The notes: generated from the sequence alone by a model not told the origin. 5,173 nt of DNA from Lachnospiraceae bacterium (GCA_017464645.1 JAFTZF010000016.1:1-5173); one strand, 5' to 3'; shown: positions 1 through 5,173, counted from the first letter of the stretch. Translations and numbers: made by a program.

Positions 1-360
1 GCCGTAGACCGTAGATTTGCCAGAAGAGACAGCGGCGAACAGACCGCAGACTTTATTGGCTGTGTAGCCTTTGGCAGAAACGCAGAGTTTATTGAGAAGT
101 ATTTCCGTCAGGGAATGCGTGTGACTGTCTGCGGACGGATTCAGACCGGCAGCTATACCAATCGGGATGGACAGAAGGTATATACCACAGATGTGGTTGT
201 AGAGGAGCAGGAGTTTGCAGAGAGCAGAAATGCAGGCAGTGAAGGAAATGCAAGCTACAGCAACGGCGGATTCCGCCCGGCAGCAGCTATGCCTTCCGGC
301 GCAGCAGACGGCTTCATGAACATTCCGGATGGAATTGATGAGGAATTACCATTTAACTAA
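1..360 (+). CDS. ssb: Single-stranded DNA-binding protein, 3' part (5' end outside window)
   Basis: The reading frame is open from base 1, so the protein is cut off at its N-terminus; 119 residues are visible before the TAA stop. The first ~73 visible residues are the second half of an SSB OB fold: a VAFGRNAEFIEKYF segment (family pattern VxWgkxAE, with Phe in place of the DNA-stacking Trp), then RVTVCGRIQTGSYTNRDGQKVYTTDVVVEE. A flexible tail rich in Gly, Ala, Ser and Asn follows, ending in the acidic tip DEELPFN. In known SSBs this tip recruits repair and replication partners. SSB coats single-stranded DNA in replication, recombination and repair. rpsR follows after 43 bases with no promoter or terminator between, which fits the widespread rpsF-ssb-rpsR operon; rpsF would lie just upstream. 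One oddity is an Asn after the usual terminal Pro-Phe. The family call is secure. Which paralog this is cannot be seen, but the operon position points to the housekeeping copy. Confidence 0.95.
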   Translation, partial: AVDRRFARRDSGEQTADFIGCVAFGRNAEFIEKYFRQGMRVTVCGRIQTGSYTNRDGQKVYTTDVVVEEQEFAESRNAGSEGNASYSNGGFRPAAAMPSGAADGFMNIPDGIDEELPFN

Positions 361-403
361 CAATCGGGAAGTTATAGAGAAGATTTTAAGGAGGTAAAAG
401 GAA

Positions 404-670
404 ATGGCTTACACAAAATCCGATAAAGGCGATGCTCCTATGAAGAGAAGACCCATGGCCCGCAGAAGAAAAAAAGTTTGCGTATTCTGTGGCAAAGAGA
501 ATAACGAAATCGATTACAAGGACGTTAATAAATTAAAGAGATACGTATCTGAGAGAGGAAAGATCCTTCCCAGAAGAATCACAGGAAACTGTGCAAAGCA
601 TCAGAGAGCTCTGACCGTTGCTATCAAGAGAGCACGTCACATCGCTCTTATGCCCTACGTACAGGACTAA
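404..670 (+). CDS. rpsR: 30S ribosomal protein S18 (zinc-ligand, C+ form)
   Basis: This 88-residue protein is a full-length bacterial S18, a primary component of the platform of the small ribosomal subunit that pairs with S6. It has a basic N-terminal extension (about residues 1-24), then [10 protein letters not shown], the family signature [26 protein letters not shown], and a C-terminal helix ending in ALMPYVQD. Cys26, Cys29, Cys63 and His66 form a CxxC...CxxH set, the pattern of zinc-binding (C+) S18; the Cys-free form is the alternative used by some other bacteria under zinc limitation. The start at 404 is fixed by AAGGAGGT at 388-395, 8 bases ahead of the ATG. Internal Met13 and Met18 have no comparable site. 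The gene is the last of the ssb-rpsR operon and is followed by a hairpin terminator. Confidence 0.98.
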   Translation: MAYTKSDKGDAPMKRRPMARRRKKVCVFCGKENNEIDYKDVNKLKRYVSERGKILPRRITGNCAKHQRALTVAIKRARHIALMPYVQD

Positions 671-734
671 TTTAGAGACATAAAAAGACGCAGCGATCCG
701 CAAAAGATCATTCAGCTGTTTGGAAAATGTTAAG

Positions 735-766
735 TTAAGGGGCAGATCTTCGGGTTTGCCCCTTAA
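735..766 (+). terminator. Hairpin terminator after rpsR
   Basis: TTAAGGGGCA (735-744) pairs perfectly with TGCCCCTTAA (757-766). The stem continues inward through G-U, A-U, U-G and C-G pairs to a C(UUCG)G tetraloop, about 14 base pairs in all. The sequence after it (AAGTATTTTCG) is only moderately T-rich, so termination may be partial and some read-through into the next gene is possible. Position and form fit the end of the rpsF-ssb-rpsR transcript. Confidence 0.8.
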
Positions 767-806
767 AGTATTTTCGATAATAAATCCTTCGGTTAGTCAG
801 GTGCTT

Positions 807-2009
807 ATGAAAAAGAATTTTATATATTTGACAATAATTGCATTAATGCTGTTTGGATGCGGAAGAACAGATGTGGCAGGCGAGCCGATACAGGATCCGG
901 TGTCCCAGGAAGTATTGGGATCCGAGCCGGAATCTGTGCCGGAGTCGGCAGCGGAGTCAGAAACGAAACCTGAGACAGTCTCTATTGTAATGGCAGGAGA
1001 TATCCTGCTTCATACACCGGTGGAGGAGGCTGCTTTGCAGGCTGACGGGACCTATTCCTTTGATGCCATATTTGCCAATTTAAAAGAAGACATTCAGACG
1101 GCTGATCTGGCAATTGTAAATCAGGAGGTTATCTTAGGCGGTGAGGAGCTGGGCGTTTCCGGATATCCTGCATTTAATGCGCCCTATGCTGTTGGTGATG
1201 CTCTGGTGGATGCCGGTTTTGACGTGATATGTCACGGGACAAATCATGCGCTGGATAAAGGGCGCAGGGGTCTGAATAACTGCCTTGCGTTCTGGGAGGA
1301 AAATTATCCGGAGATTGCCGTGCTTGGAATCCATGACAGCCAGGAATCGCAGGATATGATTTATGTATATGAGCAGGGTGATATCCGCATTGCTGTGCTA
1401 AATTACACCTATGGGACCAACGGTATTCCGCTGCCGGAGGAGATGCCTTATGCAGTGGATATGCTGGAAGAGGAACAGGTCATAGAAGATATCAGAAGGG
1501 CAGAGGAAATCGCTGATTTTACCATAGTGTGTCCTCATTGGGGGACAGAATATCAGCTGGAACAGTCGGCAGCACAGGAAAAATGGACGGAAATTTTTGT
1601 GGAAAATGGTGCTGATCTGGTGCTGGGAACCCATCCCCATGTCATTCAGCCTGTGGAATGGGTGATAGATGAAGAAACAGGAAATGAGATGCTGGTATAT
1701 TATTCGCTGGGCAATTTTGTGAATTGGACGTCCGGCTTAGGAGAGGGGATTGCCAATCGTATGGTGGGCGGCATGGCACAGGTCACGCTGAAAATTGAGG
1801 ATGAAAAGGTCTCTATCGGGGCATATCATGTGGAGCCGGTAGTCTGTCATCTGGAGCAGGGTACGAATGGTGTCACTGTGTATAAGCTGTCTGAGTATAC
1901 AGAGGAACTGGCTAAGAAGAATCAGATATGCCTGCAGGATGATGGGTTTTCGCTGGAATATTGCACGAATCTGTGTGAGCGGGTTTGGCCGGAACTGTAT
2001 CAGGAATAG
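807..2009 (+). CDS. CapA/PgsA-family metallophosphatase-like lipoprotein
   Basis: From the ATG at 807 the protein has 400 residues. It starts with a lipoprotein signal peptide: MKKN, a hydrophobic run, then lipobox LFGC with the lipidated Cys at residue 18. A Ser/Glu/Pro-rich linker (about 30-57) probably spans from membrane to domain. The rest (58 to about 310) shows the motifs of the CapA / PGA_cap family, a branch of the calcineurin-like phosphoesterase fold: MAGDILLH (Asp65), VNQE (105-108), HGTNHALDKG (Asn146, His147, Asp150), PHWGTEY (His244, Glu248), GTHPHVIQ (His276, His278) and SLGNF (300-304). These are the expected metal-site and active-site residues, all present. Family members take part in poly-gamma-glutamate or capsule export, but lone copies like this have unknown substrates; no other capsule gene is adjacent. 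The frame extends upstream to a TTG at 720, but that extension crosses the rpsR terminator and would bury the signal peptide. An AGGTG at 799-803 is a modest ribosome site. No convincing promoter was found; GATAAT at 776-781 lacks a well-spaced -35. Confidence 0.9.
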   Translation: MKKNFIYLTIIALMLFGCGRTDVAGEPIQDPVSQEVLGSEPESVPESAAESETKPETVSIVMAGDILLHTPVEEAALQADGTYSFDAIFANLKEDIQTADLAIVNQEVILGGEELGVSGYPAFNAPYAVGDALVDAGFDVICHGTNHALDKGRRGLNNCLAFWEENYPEIAVLGIHDSQESQDMIYVYEQGDIRIAVLNYTYGTNGIPLPEEMPYAVDMLEEEQVIEDIRRAEEIADFTIVCPHWGTEYQLEQSAAQEKWTEIFVENGADLVLGTHPHVIQPVEWVIDEETGNEMLVYYSLGNFVNWTSGLGEGIANRMVGGMAQVTLKIEDEKVSIGAYHVEPVVCHLEQGTNGVTVYKLSEYTEELAKKNQICLQDDGFSLEYCTNLCERVWPELYQE

Positions 2010-2048
2010 AAATTTATCCAAAAGTAACGGACTGAATATAAAGGGATC

Positions 2049-2080
2049 AAAAAAGGGAAATCGGCTGATTTCCCTTTTTT
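2049..2080. terminator. Bidirectional intrinsic terminator between convergent capA-like gene and mecA
   Basis: AAAAAAGGGAAATC (2049-2062) and GATTTCCCTTTTTT (2067-2080) are exact inverted copies around a GGCT loop, giving a 14-bp stem. The T6 end on the plus strand and the A6 end (U6 on the minus-strand transcript) make it work in both directions. It lies 39 bases after the capA-like stop and 20 bases past the mecA stop, so it can end both transcripts. Confidence 0.92.
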
Positions 2081-2100
2081 AATAATCTTATTTAATAAGT

Positions 2101-2841
2101 TTACAGCTGTGCCAGCTTTTGCAGTGCCTCATCTCTGATGATCAGAGCGCCCCGCTCCTCCAGATATGCTTCGCTGGCGGGCACATACTTTTCGTTGGTG
2201 CCGTACTCGGACAAGATATTGGAAACCTTGTTGAATTCCTCCGGTGTATGGGAAGATTTGCGGACAACCAGGCGGTAGCCGGAGTCCGATTCGTTTTTGT
2301 AAAGGGAGTTGCGTCCCTGATAAAAATTCTTTAAAATGTGAGCGGCTTGGATAATGGTGTCCAGGGACTCGAAAGCATAAACTCTGGTTAAATCCAGGTC
2401 CTCGGCCAGGACCACGGGGCTCTGCTTGGCGGTGGAATCTGCAGCGCTTTTCAGATGGCGGTCCAGGAGCTTACGGAACATATCCAGAATATTGTCAGCT
2501 CCCTCAGGCAGAGAAACGCTGTCCTCGCCCGGTTCTCCGGCTGTAGCCTCTGTGGAAGGCGCAAACTTGGCGAAGCGGGTATCCAGCTCCTCCGGGTCAT
2601 CTACCTTGGTAATGATCAGAACGATGCATTCATTAGGCAACGGAATTGCCTCAATCATCAGGGGCATATTATCTACTTCAAAACCAAAATCCAGAGAAGC
2701 CTGCTCCATCATATCCCGGAACAGATTCTTGGCCTTCTCGGAACCGTAGGCAAGCTCACTAAGCTGAAGCTGGCGGGTTTCCAGATCAGCCTTTGTCAGG
2801 GTGCATTTAATTTGGTTGTCATTTATTTTTTCAATTCTCAT
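2101..2841 (-). CDS. mecA: MecA-family adaptor for the ClpC protease
   Basis: The 246-residue product begins MRIEKINDNQIKCTLTKADL, the typical MecA N-terminus. The N-terminal domain (about 1-95) is the substrate-binding half and contains LFRDMMEQASLDFGFE. An acidic, low-complexity linker covers about 96-148. The C-terminal domain (about 150-246) has VYAFESLDTIIQAAHIL, NSLYKNES, ILSEYG and a final IIRDEALQKLAQL, matching the half that binds and activates the ClpC unfoldase. In Bacillus, MecA delivers ComK and other proteins to ClpCP; the target here is unknown. It is somewhat longer than the roughly 218-residue B. subtilis protein, mainly in the linker. The frame opens 22 codons earlier, but I place the start at 2841 because AGGAAG (2849-2854) lies 7 bases before this ATG, the family N-terminus begins exactly there, and the longer form would run through the promoter. 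It is monocistronic, with its own promoter and a shared terminator. Confidence 0.93.
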   Translation of the reverse strand: MRIEKINDNQIKCTLTKADLETRQLQLSELAYGSEKAKNLFRDMMEQASLDFGFEVDNMPLMIEAIPLPNECIVLIITKVDDPEELDTRFAKFAPSTEATAGEPGEDSVSLPEGADNILDMFRKLLDRHLKSAADSTAKQSPVVLAEDLDLTRVYAFESLDTIIQAAHILKNFYQGRNSLYKNESDSGYRLVVRKSSHTPEEFNKVSNILSEYGTNEKYVPASEAYLEERGALIIRDEALQKLAQL

Positions 2842-2853
2842 ATCATCACTTCC

Positions 2854-2870
2854 TGTATATATTATATACA
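2854..2870. promoter_or_regulatory. Perfect 17-base palindrome in the mecA leader, candidate operator
   Basis: TGTATATA, one central T, then TATATACA form a perfect inverted repeat. It begins just downstream of the predicted mecA start of transcription and ends against the AGGAAG ribosome site, the usual place for a repressor to block a promoter. A third half-site, TATATACA, recurs at 2881-2888 overlapping the -10 box. The sequence is very AT-rich, so chance is a real alternative; no specific regulator family is recognised. Confidence 0.4.
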
Positions 2871-2878
2871 TTTGTAAG

Positions 2879-2907
2879 AGTATATACAATATTTTCGGGG
2901 AAGTCAA
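2879..2907 (-). promoter_or_regulatory. Sigma-A type promoter of mecA
   Basis: Read on the minus strand, TTGACT (2907-2902) and TATACT (2884-2879) are separated by exactly 17 bases. Both match the consensus at five of six positions. Transcription would start near 2872, about 31 bases before the mecA ATG. Confidence 0.82.
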
Positions 2908-2949
2908 TATGGTAAAATCGCCAATTTCTATTAAAAAAGCAGAAACAAA

Positions 2950-2966
2950 ATCTTAAATTTTTAGAT
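2950..2966. promoter_or_regulatory. Near-perfect 17-base palindrome just upstream of P1
   Basis: ATCTTAAAT/TTTTAGAT is an inverted repeat of eight pairs around one central base, with a single mismatched pair (2954/2962). It ends four bases before the -35 box of the rightward promoter at 2970. It could be a regulator site or simply an AT-rich UP-type element. Confidence 0.25.
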
Positions 2967-2969
2967 TAC

Positions 2970-2999
2970 TTGCAAAACGGCAGAAAGTTTTTGTATAAT
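2970..2999 (+). promoter_or_regulatory. Candidate sigma-A promoter P1 facing the GH18 gene
   Basis: TTGCAA (2970-2975) and a perfect TATAAT (2994-2999) lie 18 bases apart, with AT-rich sequence upstream. Transcription would start near 3006, some 370 bases ahead of the GH18 start codon. It would therefore make either a long leader or a separate small RNA. No terminator with a T-tract is seen between P1 and the gene, which favours the leader reading. Confidence 0.65.
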
Positions 3000-3049
3000 A
3001 AAATCTGTCAAAAGAACTGGCAATTTCCAGGGAAAGGAGGGCAGAGCCT

Positions 3050-3130
3050 TTGTCCATTTTGTGTAAGTCGGTTTTCTTTTTAGATTTCAAAGATTCCCGC
3101 GCCGGTCGGCGCAATTTCCCGATTTTTTAG
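3050..3130 (+). CDS. Possible 26-residue leader peptide
   Basis: AAAGGAGG (3033-3040) is followed 9 bases later by a TTG start and a 26-codon frame ending in TAG at 3128-3130. The deduced peptide starts MSILCKSVFFLDF and ends in RAGRRNFPIF. It has no run of one amino acid that would suggest classic attenuation, and it is too short for a family assignment. The support is the very strong ribosome site 27 bases after the predicted P1 start of transcription; the rare start codon counts against it. It may be a regulatory upstream frame rather than a functional peptide, or the purine run may serve only as a pairing partner for 3178-3185. Confidence 0.35.
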   Translation: MSILCKSVFFLDFKDSRAGRRNFPIF

Positions 3131-3176
3131 AAAGAAACAAGATAAAACCGGTTCTTTTTGGCAAACTATATCACGG

Positions 3177-3185
3177 ACCTCCTTT
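3177..3185 (+). promoter_or_regulatory. Anti-Shine-Dalgarno-like segment with three alternative partners
   Basis: ACCTCCTTT is identical to the core of the 16S rRNA 3' tail. It can pair with AAAGGAGG at 3033-3040 (8 bp, small frame), with AAGGAG at 3189-3194 (6-bp local hairpin, UUGG loop), or with AGGAGGT at 3363-3369 (7 bp, ribosome site of the GH18 gene). The three pairings exclude one another. Confidence 0.4.
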
Positions 3186-3323
3186 TGGAAGGAGAGACGA
3201 CAGACGGCCCGCTGATGGATCGTGTCAATGGCAAGGCCCCTCTGCGCCGGAAACCCCATGAGCGGGCAGCTCTGCGTCTTTAGAAACCCGGCAGAAGTTT
3301 GCGTAAAAATTTGTCGAAAAAGG

Positions 3324-3352
3324 ATGACTTAGGAAGGATTTTCTGTTAGAAT
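3324..3352 (+). promoter_or_regulatory. Candidate proximal promoter P2 of the GH18 gene (extended -10)
   Basis: ATGACT (3324-3329) and TAGAAT (3347-3352) are 17 bases apart, and a TG at 3344-3345 makes an extended -10 element. Transcription would start near 3359, giving a leader of about 18 bases with the AGGAGGT site (3363-3369) but without the structured upstream region. The -35 matches four of six positions. Confidence 0.55.
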
Positions 3353-3376
3353 GGTAATGGACAGGAGGTAAGATCC

Positions 3377-5143
3377 ATGGTATCAAGAGCAAGACGGAGA
3401 AAAAAGAAACAAAGAGCAAGACAGATAGCGCCGGCAGCGGTAGCACTGGCTCTTATTATATTGATCATACTTATTATCGGGATCAGTTTTCTCGTTAAGA
3501 AATACAGCTCCTCCAAAGAGCTGGTGGATTATGAGGAGTACTTTTCCATAGCGGAGGAGGATGATGTAGTCATCCTGCTGGGCAATGAGGTGCTGGAGAC
3601 CAAGGCGAAGCTCATTGATGGAGAAGTTTATATCGATACAGATTTATTATATGAAGGTGTAAATGCGCGGTTTTACTGGGACTCCCAGGAAAATGTACTG
3701 CTGTATGCGCTGCCTACAGAGCTGGTGACAGTGCCGGCCGGCAGCAAGGAGTATACCGTAGGTAAGAATAAGCAGAGTGAGTCTTATGCCCCCGTGCGGC
3801 TGGATGGAGATACTGCCTATGTGGCCCTGGACTTTATTCAGGACTATACAGCTATGACTTATGAGTACGCAGAGGAGCCGGTTCAGCGGGTACACATCAA
3901 TGTGGAGTTTGGCACGGTTCAGACGGTGGAGGTCAAGAAGGATACCCAGGTGCGTGACAAGGCCGGTATCAAGCGGCCCATTCTTACGGAAGTGAGCAAG
4001 GGTGAGAAATTATATGTGCTGGAAGAGCCGGAGGAGATCAAGGATTGGACCCGGGTGCGCACAGAGAATGGCTTTGTGGGATATATCCAGGACAAGCGGA
4101 TCAGCGCGGTGAAGGAAGAGACACTGGTTTGCGATTATGCAGAGCCGGTGTATGAAAATATTTCCAAAGATTATAAGATTAATATGGTATGGCATCAGGT
4201 GACCAGCAAAGTCGGAAATGACAATATTTACAAGCTGCTGGCAAGCACTAAGGGAGTGAATACCGTGTCGCCCACCTGGATCCGTCTGAAGGACAATGAC
4301 GGAGGCATCGAATCTCTGGCTGAGCAGGATTACGTGGATTATTGTCACCAGAACGGCATCGAGGTCTGGGCGTTGGTAGAGGACATCACATACCTGGATA
4401 CCATTATTGATTATGAGATTTTCAGCAGAACCTCTTCCCGGCAGAGACTGGTGAGCAACCTGATCGCACAGGCCATTCAGTACGACCTGGACGGCTTGAA
4501 TCTGGATATGGAGTATATCAATACTCAGACCGGACAGGCATATCTGCAGTTTATCCGTGAGCTGTCTATCATGTGCCGGCTGAACGGGATCACCCTTTCC
4601 GTGGACAACTATGTACCAACAGAGTACAGTGCCCATTACGACCGGGCAGAGCAGGCTGTGTTTGCAGATTACATTATCATCATGGGATATGATGAGACAC
4701 CCAAGGGCTCTACTACGGCAGGCTCTGTGGCATCCATTGATTTTGTACGCAATGGTATTGTGAATACTCTGAAGGAAGTGCCTGCAGAGAAGGTGATCAA
4801 TGCCATCCCCTTCTATACCCGCGTATGGAAGCTGACCCCGTCCACCAGCTCAGAAGCAGTGGATGGATATACCGCAGTTTGTGAAGCTGAGGTAGGCATG
4901 AGCAGTGCTGAGCGGTATGGTAAGGTCAATGCGGCAGAGACCAACTGGTCTCAGGTGCATGGACAGTACTTCGTGGAATACGAAAATGGAGGAAATCTGT
5001 ACCAGATCTGGCTGGAAGAAGAGCGCTCTGTGGAAGAAAAGATGAAGCTGATCAAGGAATACGATCTGGCCGGTGTATCAGCCTGGAAGCTGGGACTGGA
5101 GAAGTCCTCTGTCTGGGATGTGATCCTGAAATACGTGAATTAG
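3377..5143 (+). CDS. Membrane-anchored SH3b and GH18 glycosidase-like protein
   Basis: The protein has 588 residues. The ATG at 3377 follows AGGAGGT (3363-3369) by 7 bases. An Arg/Lys-rich N-terminus (2-15) precedes one hydrophobic segment (about 17-40) with no cleavage site apparent, so the bulk should be outside the cell on an N-terminal anchor. Residues ~60-175 resemble the stalk domain of copper-amine-oxidase N-terminal type (VVILLGNEVLETKAKLIDGEVYIDTD). An SH3b domain covers ~180-245 (TQVRDKAG...GEKLYVLEE...WTRVRTENGFVGYI). The C-terminal GH18 barrel (~265-588) has the catalytic motif DGLNLDME (372-379) with Glu379 as the likely proton donor, the beta-6 motif MGYD (436-439), and Trp570 in AGVSAW at the last strand. 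GH18 enzymes cleave beta-1,4-linked N-acetylglucosamine polymers. In spore formers, relatives act on peptidoglycan or spore cortex, which is the likely role here. Asn375 replaces the first inner Asp of DxxDxDxE; from memory this is common in Firmicute spore-type members. The gene appears monocistronic within the window. Confidence 0.9.
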   Translation: MVSRARRRKKKQRARQIAPAAVALALIILIILIIGISFLVKKYSSSKELVDYEEYFSIAEEDDVVILLGNEVLETKAKLIDGEVYIDTDLLYEGVNARFYWDSQENVLLYALPTELVTVPAGSKEYTVGKNKQSESYAPVRLDGDTAYVALDFIQDYTAMTYEYAEEPVQRVHINVEFGTVQTVEVKKDTQVRDKAGIKRPILTEVSKGEKLYVLEEPEEIKDWTRVRTENGFVGYIQDKRISAVKEETLVCDYAEPVYENISKDYKINMVWHQVTSKVGNDNIYKLLASTKGVNTVSPTWIRLKDNDGGIESLAEQDYVDYCHQNGIEVWALVEDITYLDTIIDYEIFSRTSSRQRLVSNLIAQAIQYDLDGLNLDMEYINTQTGQAYLQFIRELSIMCRLNGITLSVDNYVPTEYSAHYDRAEQAVFADYIIIMGYDETPKGSTTAGSVASIDFVRNGIVNTLKEVPAEKVINAIPFYTRVWKLTPSTSSEAVDGYTAVCEAEVGMSSAERYGKVNAAETNWSQVHGQYFVEYENGGNLYQIWLEEERSVEEKMKLIKEYDLAGVSAWKLGLEKSSVWDVILKYVN

Positions 5144-5173
5144 ACTAAAAGAAACAATCCCCACATATACTAC

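Larger units (their letters stand above)
3006..3376 (+). ncRNA. Candidate structured 5' leader (or small RNA) upstream of the GH18 gene
   Basis: This is the gene-free stretch downstream of P1. By eye it holds these helices. CTGG/CCAG forms a small hairpin at 3017-3030. CGGTTTT (3069-3075) pairs with AAAACCG (3144-3150), enclosing a GCGCC-GGTC-GGCGC hairpin (3099-3112). CTCCTT-TTGG-AAGGAG forms a hairpin at 3179-3194. GCCCGCT (3207-3213) pairs with AGCGGGC (3261-3267), extended inward by ATGG/CCAT across one G-G mismatch and outward by AGACG/CGTCT (3202-3206 with 3275-3279) after a 7-base bulge. I compared it from memory with T-box, FMN, TPP, SAM-I, glycine, c-di-GMP-I, c-di-AMP, 6S, SRP, RNase P and tmRNA patterns and recognised none. 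Any 370-base RNA folds somehow, so this is a candidate only. Confidence 0.35.

Noticed and set aside
720..806. Upstream extension of the CapA-like frame from a TTG at 720
   Set aside because: It lacks a ribosome site, runs through the rpsR terminator hairpin, and would put 29 residues ahead of a clear lipoprotein signal peptide.
2842..2907. Upstream extension of the mecA frame (22 codons)
   Set aside because: It would start inside the -35 box of the mecA promoter; the ATG at 2841 has its own AGGAAG site and the family-typical N-terminus.
3091..3115. ATTCCCG and CCGGTCGGCG, suggestive of an FMN riboswitch core
   Set aside because: The order and spacing do not match the FMN element and the remaining conserved segments are missing.
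3095..3128. GC hairpin at 3099-3112 followed by a T6 run, considered as an intrinsic terminator
   Set aside because: The T-run begins about 11 bases after a stem of only 5 bp, too far and too weak for a standard terminator; partial attenuation is not excluded.
3215..3283. 22-codon frame starting ATG in the leader
   Set aside because: The nearest purine-rich site (3189-3194) is 20 bases away, the start codon is buried in the 3207-3267 helix, and the content is unremarkable.
3225..3446. 73-codon minus-strand frame across the leader and GH18 start
   Set aside because: It overlaps the start of a well-supported gene, has no good ribosome site and resembles no family; it is a shadow frame.
4010..4636. 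208-codon minus-strand frame antisense to the GH18 gene
   Set aside because: It lies entirely opposite a conserved catalytic domain and reads as a shadow of its codon pattern, with no independent start signals.

Overview
The window looks like a chromosomal core segment of a low-to-moderate GC Firmicute, most likely a clostridial one of the Lachnospiraceae type. I infer this from the ssb-rpsR pair with strong AAGGAGG ribosome binding sites, the zinc-ligand (CxxC...CxxH) form of ribosomal protein S18, a MecA-family ClpC adaptor, and a membrane-anchored GH18 protein of the kind common in spore-forming Firmicutes. No mobile element, CRISPR array, tRNA or rRNA was seen.

Layout. Positions 1-360 hold the 3' part of ssb, followed 43 bases later by rpsR (404-670). 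These are the last genes of what is normally an rpsF-ssb-rpsR operon, closed by a UUCG-loop hairpin at 735-766. A CapA/PgsA-type metallophosphatase lipoprotein follows on the same strand (807-2009). It converges on a minus-strand mecA gene (2101-2841), and the two share a nearly perfect bidirectional terminator at 2049-2080. mecA has a good sigma-A promoter (2879-2907, minus strand) with a 17-base perfect palindrome between the predicted transcription start and its ribosome binding site.

The 535-base divergent gap between mecA and the last gene (2842-3376) is the least ordinary part. It holds a second sigma-A promoter facing right (P1, 2970-2999), a 26-codon reading frame with an excellent Shine-Dalgarno and a TTG start (3050-3130), several helices, and a segment at 3177-3185 identical to the anti-Shine-Dalgarno tail of 16S rRNA. 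That segment can pair with the binding site of the small frame, with a local AAGGAG, or with the binding site of the large downstream gene. A second, closer promoter (P2, 3324-3352) would make a transcript lacking this leader. The gene controlled (3377-5143) encodes a type II membrane-anchored exported protein with a stalk-like domain, an SH3b domain and a GH18 glycosidase domain.

How the genes relate: ssb and rpsR are housekeeping genes of replication and translation. CapA-like, MecA and GH18 are separately transcribed. They touch envelope polymer or cell-wall metabolism (CapA-like, GH18) and regulated proteolysis (MecA), but nothing in the sequence shows that they form one pathway. The possible novelty is the regulatory leader of the GH18 gene, not a new protein system.
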